From Rhodococcus sp. 14-2483-1-2 (lineage in GTDB: Bacteria > Actinomycetota > Actinomycetes > Mycobacteriales > Mycobacteriaceae): a stretch of 64,000 nt of DNA. The notes beneath the pieces were generated by a model. It saw only the letters and a list, made by a program, of their open reading frames with translations. It ran no database searches and was not told the DNA's origin. The translations under genes and the position numbers were made by a program. Below, piece by piece: positions 59,404-64,000 of the stretch (position 1 is the first letter of the stretch; each line of letters opens with the position of its first letter). The stretch lies in contig NZ_NPFW01000008.1 of assembly GCF_002259405.1 (NCBI RefSeq), positions 124,001-188,000 of the forward strand, read 5' to 3'.

Positions 59404-59671
59404 GAGCGTTCGAGGCATCGACGGCAAACGTCGACTTCCGACCCCACACGAACCAGACCAGGGGACCGAGGAACGGGAACGCCAGTACGACGAAGATCCA
59501 CACGGCCCGGCCTGCGACCGTGTAGTTGGGCGAGCCGATGATGCTGACCAGCGCAGCAACGAACAGTACGACCGCGCCGAGCACCGCCAGCAGAACGACG
59601 GTTCCCAAACCCCACCCCAGCACCTGTTCGGTGGTGGACGGTTGCTGAGACAGAAGTGTTGCGGCGTGCAT
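59396..59671 (-). CDS. PLDc_N-domain small membrane protein
   Basis: 91 residues with two hydrophobic helices (LGWGLGTVVLLAVLGAVVLFVAALVSII; VWIFVVLAFPFLGPLVWFVWGRKSTF). The second has the PLDc_N family pattern FPFLGPLVWFVWGR. It is a membrane anchor-like protein without catalytic residues, of unknown role. Overlaps the MocR gene tail by 8 bases. AGGAACC lies near the ATG at 59671. Confidence 0.85.
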   Translation of the reverse strand: MHAATLLSQQPSTTEQVLGWGLGTVVLLAVLGAVVLFVAALVSIIGSPNYTVAGRAVWIFVVLAFPFLGPLVWFVWGRKSTFAVDASNALR

Positions 59672-59761
59672 GACGGTTCCTCCGATATCGCTGTGTCGTT
59701 GACCTGAACAACGTTACGAATCAGCAGGTCGCGCCACATCGGTCTGCGTGAGTATCTCCTC

Positions 59762-59779
59762 GTACATCTCGAGATGTAC
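59762..59779. promoter_or_regulatory. Perfect 18-bp palindrome
   Basis: GTACATCTC joined to GAGATGTAC with no spacer, in the 178-bp gap between the divergent PLDc_N gene and the luciferase-domain gene. Probably an operator; no regulator gene is adjacent, but the MocR and TetR genes are within 2 kb. The gap also has TTACGT repeats near 59813 and 59829. Confidence 0.5.
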
Positions 59780-59849
59780 ACGTGGTCGGAGTCAGGGCCG
59801 CGCCACAGTGGGTTACGTTGGTGCAGACTTACGTGACCCGGGGGGGACT

Positions 59850-60473
59850 GTGCAGAACGTCAAGAACGACTACGCCGCGTGGATGGAACTGGGGCCGGGC
59901 GGACTTCCCGCCAACGTCGGTGGCTGGCTGATCACCACTGCCCTGAGGCCACTTGCTCGACGCGATCCTCTGACGGTCGCCGGCACATCGAGTCCTGGTC
60001 TGCACTGGCATCTGGAGCCCCGATCCGGACCACGGCCGTCGATCGCGCCGTACCCGACACCCCATCGCCAACTCACCGATCGGGGTACCCCTTCCCTGAT
60101 CGAGCGGTTGACTGCCGCCGTCACCGAGGAAGCCGGATCGGAATCGCCGTTTCATTTGGAGCGCAGTCGATTCGAGCGACGAGGCGACGCGCTGTATCTA
60201 TCGAACACCGATAGCGCCGCGCCCTGGATCGCCCGAACCAAGGGGGAGATCCTGCACGTGCACGACAGCGAAGGCTCGATGCACGTGGTGATGCAGCCGG
60301 ACGACGCCCAGACCGTCATCTCCGCGGGATGGGGCGAATTGCACCCCTTGGCCGGACGCCCGGTCCTCGGATTGCCCGAGACCTATGTCTTCCTCTATGC
60401 ACCACGAGATTCCGACGACGTCCACGGGATCGAACTGATCATCCGACGCGCGGTCTCCACCGCGAGGGCCTGA
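59850..60473 (+). CDS. DUF5519 'luciferase domain' protein
   Basis: 207 residues. The C-terminal segment GEILHVHDSEGSMHVVMQPDDAQTVISAGWGELHPLAG, then LPETYVFLYAPRDSDDVHGIELIIRRAV, matches the DUF5519 pattern with its G-x-x-HVH and GWGE-x-H residues. The N-terminal part is less conserved. GGGGGGA precedes the GTG at 59850. An upstream frame to 59748 crosses the palindrome and is rejected. Role unknown; despite the name it is unrelated in mechanism to bacterial luciferase. Confidence 0.75.
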   Translation: MQNVKNDYAAWMELGPGGLPANVGGWLITTALRPLARRDPLTVAGTSSPGLHWHLEPRSGPRPSIAPYPTPHRQLTDRGTPSLIERLTAAVTEEAGSESPFHLERSRFERRGDALYLSNTDSAAPWIARTKGEILHVHDSEGSMHVVMQPDDAQTVISAGWGELHPLAGRPVLGLPETYVFLYAPRDSDDVHGIELIIRRAVSTARA

Positions 60474-60493
60474 CTCTCCGCCCGGGCGGGCGG

Positions 60494-61114
60494 TCACCGG
60501 TTTTCATCGGACGCGCCTGTCAGGTGACGGAGCATATCTGCCCGCGTGATGGCGAGCATCGCGTCGAGCATCGGTTGATCGACGATGCGTCGCTGTCGCA
60601 GTGACACAGCGCCGTTCATTGCCGCCCAGGCATTCAGAACCAATGCACGGGGGACGACGTCGGTACCGGCGTCCTCCACCGCTCGCGTCACCGAATCGAT
60701 GAGTTCTCCGAGTGCTGTGTCGATCCTGTTCTTCGCCTCGCCGACCGATGCGGACTCGGACTTGTCCACATCCGTCAGCGCCAGCAGTCGCAGCGCCAGT
60801 GGATTCTCGCGGTGGAACGCGATGTACCGGTCGAGGAACTCGGCAACCACACGGACGGGGTCGACCGCGTCGATGGGTGCAGACATCTGCTCGACGTGAG
60901 TGAGCGTCGTTCGCCACGCCAAAGCCGCGTAGACGTCGACCTTGCCTGCCCCGAAGTTGGCGTAGATCGAACTGACTGCCACATCTGCTGTTGCAGTGAG
61001 CATCTCGATCGTCGTTCCGCGATAGCCGTGCCGAAGGAAGAGCGTCCGACCGGCGTCGAGCACAGCGTTGTGCGTTCGACGCTTCCGCTTGTCGGTGGGG
61101 GTATCCAAGACCAT
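60494..61114 (-). CDS. TetR-family regulator
   Basis: 206 residues. HTH: NAVLDAGRTLFLRHGYRGTTIEMLTATADVAVSSIYANFGAGKVDVYAALAWR. The ligand domain is helical with AFHRENPLALRLLAL. The ATG at 61114 begins 6 bases before a large dyad, so the gene is probably autoregulated. Divergent from the thioesterase gene. A frame extending to 61240 runs through the dyad and is rejected. Confidence 0.92.
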   Translation of the reverse strand: MVLDTPTDKRKRRTHNAVLDAGRTLFLRHGYRGTTIEMLTATADVAVSSIYANFGAGKVDVYAALAWRTTLTHVEQMSAPIDAVDPVRVVAEFLDRYIAFHRENPLALRLLALTDVDKSESASVGEAKNRIDTALGELIDSVTRAVEDAGTDVVPRALVLNAWAAMNGAVSLRQRRIVDQPMLDAMLAITRADMLRHLTGASDENR

Positions 61115-61119
61115 AACTT

Positions 61120-61159
61120 TATCGTACTCTGATTCTGATATCGGAATCCAATTACGATA
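61120..61159. promoter_or_regulatory. 40-bp nested dyad operator between tetR and thioesterase
   Basis: Outer arms TATCGTA (61120-61126) and TACGATA (61153-61159), inner arms GATTC (61131-61135) and GAATC (61144-61148). Both pairs share one centre at 61139.5. The element fills the space between the two start codons, which is typical for a TetR dimer-pair site. Confidence 0.8.
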
Positions 61160-61170
61160 GAGGGGTAGCG

Positions 61171-61605
61171 ATGACAGCCAACGAAGTACAGGCACCGGAC
61201 AGCGGCAGCGCGGCGATGACCATGTTCCTCCCGCAGTCACCGTTCGTGCAGCAACTGGGCATCGAGCTGGTCGACATCGACGAGGGCACAGCTCGACTGC
61301 GGCTGCCGTACCGCGATGAGCTGTCCACCGTCGGCCGGATGCTGCACGGCGGAGTGATCGCCGGCTGCATCGATATCGGCATCATGACCGCCGCATGGGC
61401 CGGAGCCGCAGTGCCCGAAAAGCTTCGGGGCGTCACGGTCTCCATGTCTGTGCAGTTCATGGAGCCGGTGTATGCCGAGGGTGTCGACATCGTCGGTACT
61501 CGGATGCACGCGGGCCGGAGCCTGAAGACGTGTCGAGTCGACATCGTCGGGACCGAATCCGGCCGCCTCGTCGCAACCGGTACGGGAACCTACAAAGTGG
61601 GCTGA
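61171..61605 (+). CDS. PaaI-type hotdog-fold thioesterase
   Basis: 144 residues. Family pattern: PFVQQLGIELVDIDEGTARLRLPYRDELSTVGRMLHGGVIAGCIDIGIMTAA, the LHGG-x-x-x-G motif of the hotdog active site, then VTVSMSVQFMEPVYAEGVDIVGTRMHAGRSLKTCRVDIV. It hydrolyses acyl-CoA or phenylacyl-CoA type thioesters. AGAGGGG precedes the ATG at 61171. Likely the sole target of the divergent TetR. Confidence 0.9.
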   Translation: MTANEVQAPDSGSAAMTMFLPQSPFVQQLGIELVDIDEGTARLRLPYRDELSTVGRMLHGGVIAGCIDIGIMTAAWAGAAVPEKLRGVTVSMSVQFMEPVYAEGVDIVGTRMHAGRSLKTCRVDIVGTESGRLVATGTGTYKVG

Positions 61606-61644
61606 ACTCTGGGCAGAAGCTGCCGAACATGTGACGATCGATGA

Positions 61645-62103
61645 ATGACACTCGACGACATCGTGAACTTGGTCGGCAGCTTCGAGGGCACCGTGACGCA
61701 GCGCCCTTGAGAGGGTGATGGAACTCCCGAACTCGCTTGGGGCGATGCGTTCTTCTACTACTCACCCGACGGGACGATCCCGACCACTCAGCCGTTCGCA
61801 ACGATCGTGACCAAGAACTACCCGGGTGACGAGATGTCCCAACTGAACAGGCCAGGCGCGTTCCGCGTCAATATCGTTGCAGGAAAGCAGGAATTCGAGG
61901 AGATCCTAGGAGTGACGCCCCGCGAGGCGGCCGACGCACCCCAGGCAGACCGCGACGACGCCATTGCCGCCCACCCTCAGTACGGCACTGCCGGCTGGCT
62001 GTCGGTGGTCAACCCGTCTTCGCAGACCGAGACACATGTTCGAGAACTACTGGACTCCGCCTACAACGTTGCCAAGAGCAGATACGAGCGACGCCGAGGC
62101 TGA
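61645..62103 (+). pseudogene. DUF6194-like gene with an in-frame stop
   Basis: From ATG 61645 the frame reads MTLDDIVNLVGSFEGTVTQRP, then TGA at 61708-61710, then continues in the same frame: EGDGTPELAWGDAFFYYSPDGTIPTTQPFATIVTKNYPGDEMSQLNRPGAFRVNIVAG to a normal end at 62103. Without the stop it is a complete ~152-residue DUF6194-type protein. One base (for example GGA to TGA) explains it; no frameshift is needed. A sequencing error is the main alternative. A shortened protein could start at GTG 61807. Confidence 0.75.
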
Positions 62104-63003
62104 TCAGGCGAAGAAGTCGTCCATCGATCGGGACAGCCCATCGACATCCAGGCCGTTGGCCCGATCGTGTTCGGCCACTGTGCCGTACTTGCGACGCTCT
62201 CCCCCCTCCACCCCGATTCCCAGCACGCGATGCCGCATATCGGCCAGTGCCCGATCGACCTGCAGCACTGACGTTCCCGCGAGATACGGCTCGACGATCA
62301 TGATGTCCGGCGCAGTCAGCGTCTCTCGTAGTGTGGCGCTGTCGAACGGCCTGATCGTCGACGCATGCAGCACCATCACGTCGCGCCCCGAGGCTGCGGC
62401 CAGAACCCGGTCCGTCATCGGACCGACGGAGATCACCGTTCCCGAATGTCCCCGCTGCAGAACGGTGAACGTCCAATCGGGCTGTCCGTACGGACGATCG
62501 TTGGACACCCCGTCCAGCCTGATGTAGACGCGATCGTCGGTGGACGCCGCACTGCTCATCATCCACTCGACCTCGTCTACGTGCCCAGGAACGTGGACCG
62601 TCCACCCGCCCAAGGTGTCGAGGAGAGCGACATCTCGCTGACCGAAATGAGTCTCGCCGCCCTGCGGCCACCCGTAGGACCCGCCGGAGCTCACCAGGAT
62701 CGCTCCGACGTCCTGATGCCCCAGATCGAGTTTCACCTGTTCGAAGGGCCGCTCGATCAGGAACGGCGGGAAGGTGTGCACTATAGGACGCATTCCGGCC
62801 AGGGCCAGACCACCCGCAACACCGATCATCGCCTGCTCTCGAATCCCGACGTTGATCACCCGCGATCGGATATCGGGAGTGAGGTGCGGTTCGAGATATC
62901 CGACCCCGATCTCGGCCAACACCAACGCTGTTCGCTCGTTCTGCGCCAACAGTGGGGGCAGCAGACGGTAGAAGTACTCACGTTGGTCCAGCGATGCGCT
63001 CAT
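62104..63003 (-). CDS. Transketolase-like C-terminal subunit
   Basis: 299 residues. Pyrimidine-binding domain: RVINVGIREQAMIGVAGGLALAGMRPIVHTFPPFLIERPFEQVKLDLGHQD with the conserved Glu of VGIREQ that activates ThDP. The C-terminal domain contains GTVISVGPMTDRVLAA and VMVLHASTIRPFD. It is half of a split transketolase/DXPS-like enzyme; the other half is encoded just upstream, sharing one base (TGATG). Substrate pathway is not indicated by neighbours. Confidence 0.9.
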   Translation of the reverse strand: MSASLDQREYFYRLLPPLLAQNERTALVLAEIGVGYLEPHLTPDIRSRVINVGIREQAMIGVAGGLALAGMRPIVHTFPPFLIERPFEQVKLDLGHQDVGAILVSSGGSYGWPQGGETHFGQRDVALLDTLGGWTVHVPGHVDEVEWMMSSAASTDDRVYIRLDGVSNDRPYGQPDWTFTVLQRGHSGTVISVGPMTDRVLAAASGRDVMVLHASTIRPFDSATLRETLTAPDIMIVEPYLAGTSVLQVDRALADMRHRVLGIGVEGGERRKYGTVAEHDRANGLDVDGLSRSMDDFFA

Positions 63004-63683
63004 CAGCTCTCCTTCGTTTCGACGTGAGCGACCATCACGTGCGGCCGGTCTGTGTGATCGGTGCGAAAGTCCTCGCGGAGAGCATCGTGATCTCGACCGT
63101 CGACGTCGGATGTGGACCACTCCTCGACCGCGAACCGCGACGCGATGCCGCCGGGCCACCCCAGCCCGGCAGAGTCGTTGTCGATCACCACGGCCGTCAG
63201 ATTGCCCAAGTTCGAGCGCGCCGCGAATTGAATGGCCTCCATGTTGCTGCCCTCGTCGAGTTCCGCGTCTCCGATCAGTACGAAGACCCGGGCCCTTCTC
63301 TTCTGAATACGCAGCGCGACAGCAGTTCCTGCGGCCAGCGCCAATCCGTGTCCGAGCGATCCCGAACCGATATCGGCCCCGCGAACCAACGTGCGATCCG
63401 GATGATTGCCCAGCGGAGAGTGATAGCTGCCGAACGACGCGAGCTCGTTCGGCGTCAAGAATCCGCGCGCCGCAAGCACGGCGTAGTACGCCATCGGACC
63501 ATGCCCTTTGGACAAATAGAACCGGTCACGGTCCGGGTCGTCGGGATTCGCTGGGTCGAGCCGCAGAACGTCGGAGTACAGCACCCACAGCACATCCAGT
63601 GTCGAAGTGGCACTGGTGCTGTGCTTCTCGTCGCCCGTCATCAGTGTCATGAGTTGCGGCAACTCGTCGAAAGTCATCTGCAT
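63003..63683 (-). CDS. Transketolase-like N-terminal (ThDP-binding) subunit
   Basis: 226 residues. The ThDP motif GDAELDEGSNMEAIQFAARSNLGNLTAVVIDND (GD to N, with Mg2+ ligands) and DRDRFYLSKGHGPMAYYAVLAARGF, LGHGLALAAGTAVALR. It forms the PP domain of a two-subunit transketolase. The start is probably ATG 63683; the frame stays open to 63710 (GTG) and a second ATG follows at 63677. Coupled to the C-terminal subunit by a one-base overlap. Confidence 0.88.
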   Translation of the reverse strand: MQMTFDELPQLMTLMTGDEKHSTSATSTLDVLWVLYSDVLRLDPANPDDPDRDRFYLSKGHGPMAYYAVLAARGFLTPNELASFGSYHSPLGNHPDRTLVRGADIGSGSLGHGLALAAGTAVALRIQKRRARVFVLIGDAELDEGSNMEAIQFAARSNLGNLTAVVIDNDSAGLGWPGGIASRFAVEEWSTSDVDGRDHDALREDFRTDHTDRPHVMVAHVETKES

Positions 63684-63728
63684 GACCCCACCGTGCAACC
63701 TCGAGCGCACTCGAGGTCAAGCTTTCGG

Positions 63729-64000
63729 CTACACCCAACCGTCCGAGGAGCGGCCCGAGAAGTTCGCAAGGCGCTCCAAAGGCCCTGCGTCCGAGCGCGA
63801 CTCCACGATAGGTCCGAACGGCACTCCCGGAACCCGGGCCTCCGCCGGCAGCATCGTTCTGAATTCTTCGGCCACCGGATGGACGAGAGCGGCATCGACT
63901 CGGGCCGACTGGCCTGTTGCCACCGCAAGATCCCATCCGTGCAGCAACAGCTCCCGGGCGTACCCCCACACCGCAGATCGACCCGGCACCGCGCCCCACG
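63729..64000 (-). CDS. TIGR03086-type metal-binding protein (DinB/MDMPI-like), 5'-truncated
   Basis: Only the last ~90 residues are inside the window; the N-terminus lies beyond the right edge. The visible part reads SAVWGYARELLLHGWDLAVATGQSA, then AEEFRTMLPAEARVPGVPFGPIVESRSDAGPLERLANFSGR, which matches the C-terminus of actinobacterial TIGR03086 proteins (mycothiol-dependent isomerase-like fold) with the metal-ligand HGWDLA. The frame remains open to 64000, so no internal GTG is taken as the start. It lies 45 bp upstream of the transketolase pair. Confidence 0.8.
   Translation of the reverse strand, partial: WGAVPGRSAVWGYARELLLHGWDLAVATGQSARVDAALVHPVAEEFRTMLPAEARVPGVPFGPIVESRSDAGPLERLANFSGRSSDGWV

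Noticed and set aside
61645..61710. TGA at 61708 as a selenocysteine codon or programmed read-through
   Set aside because: No SECIS-like structure or Cys counterpart is expected in this family; a single nonsense substitution is simpler.
1..64000. rRNA, tRNA, CRISPR, IS element or prophage
   Set aside because: No cloverleaf-like tRNA sequence, spaced repeats, transposase, integrase or phage genes were noticed. A covariance-model and CRISPR search was not possible here.

Overview
This window reads as chromosomal DNA of a high-GC actinobacterium of the Mycobacteriales, most likely Rhodococcus in the broad sense. The signs are frequent GTG starts with GTGA or ATGA stop/start overlaps, and families typical of mycobacteria and rhodococci: a 13E12-type DUF222/HNH protein, a LIP-type lipase, an LppU-like lipoprotein, a ClpC2-type regulator and a TIGR03086-type protein. 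I found no rRNA, tRNA, CRISPR array, insertion sequence or prophage. The window is gene-dense and no gap exceeds about 300 bases.

Layout. (1) 1-7.3 kb: purine-ring catabolism. The leftward glyoxylate branch (allophanate-hydrolase-C-domain-like protein, hyi, glxR, gcl) diverges from the rightward urate branch (uraD, uraH, uricase, NCS2 permease, IclR regulator). The shared promoter region carries a CRP/GlxR-like site and two IclR-like dyads. (2) 7.3-9.9 kb: a leftward TetR-SDR-cupin-methyltransferase-fold operon. (3) 10-16.8 kb: a urea or guanidine nitrogen operon (APC permease, two DUF1989 proteins, a carboxyltransferase-only 'urea carboxylase', allophanate hydrolase). It feeds on, or parallels, the urea released by urate breakdown. 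(4) 16.7-25.3 kb: exporter, SGNH lipoprotein, small proteins, thioredoxin-reductase-like flavoprotein, ClpC2-like autorepressor with twin operators, GGDEF/EAL protein, gamma-glutamyltransferase lipoprotein. (5) 25.3-32.3 kb: kdpDE without kdpFABC, an ECF sigma factor with an Asp23-like partner, and a divergent seven-gene Asp23/AmaP envelope-stress operon that includes a short J-domain-like protein.

(6) 32.3-36 kb: EEP phosphodiesterase, lipase and a DUF222/HNH protein behind a LexA-like box. (7) 36.1-39.4 kb: the most intriguing segment. Three translationally coupled genes encode a TIGR04222-type membrane protein with a Gly/Cys tail, a DUF692/MNIO iron enzyme, and a fusion of a small helical domain, a b-type cytochrome and a molybdopterin domain. 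I infer a candidate membrane-linked peptide-modification or redox system. (8) 39.5-55 kb: LppU-like lipoprotein, atypical Nramp, 2-hydroxyacid dehydrogenase, acyltransferases, an ABC exporter, a mirrored MarR/pirin/VOC electrophile-stress locus with twin operators, a second MarR locus with twin operators, an ArsR locus, DUF808 and an Old Yellow Enzyme. (9) 55-64 kb: small membrane protein plus XRE, AlaT-type aminotransferase, a DMT exporter and a MocR regulator whose start codons overlap head to head, a TetR/thioesterase pair around a 40-bp dyad, a DUF6194-like gene broken by one stop codon, a split transketolase, and a truncated TIGR03086 gene at the right edge.

All family assignments come from reading motifs by eye. 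No database search was run.
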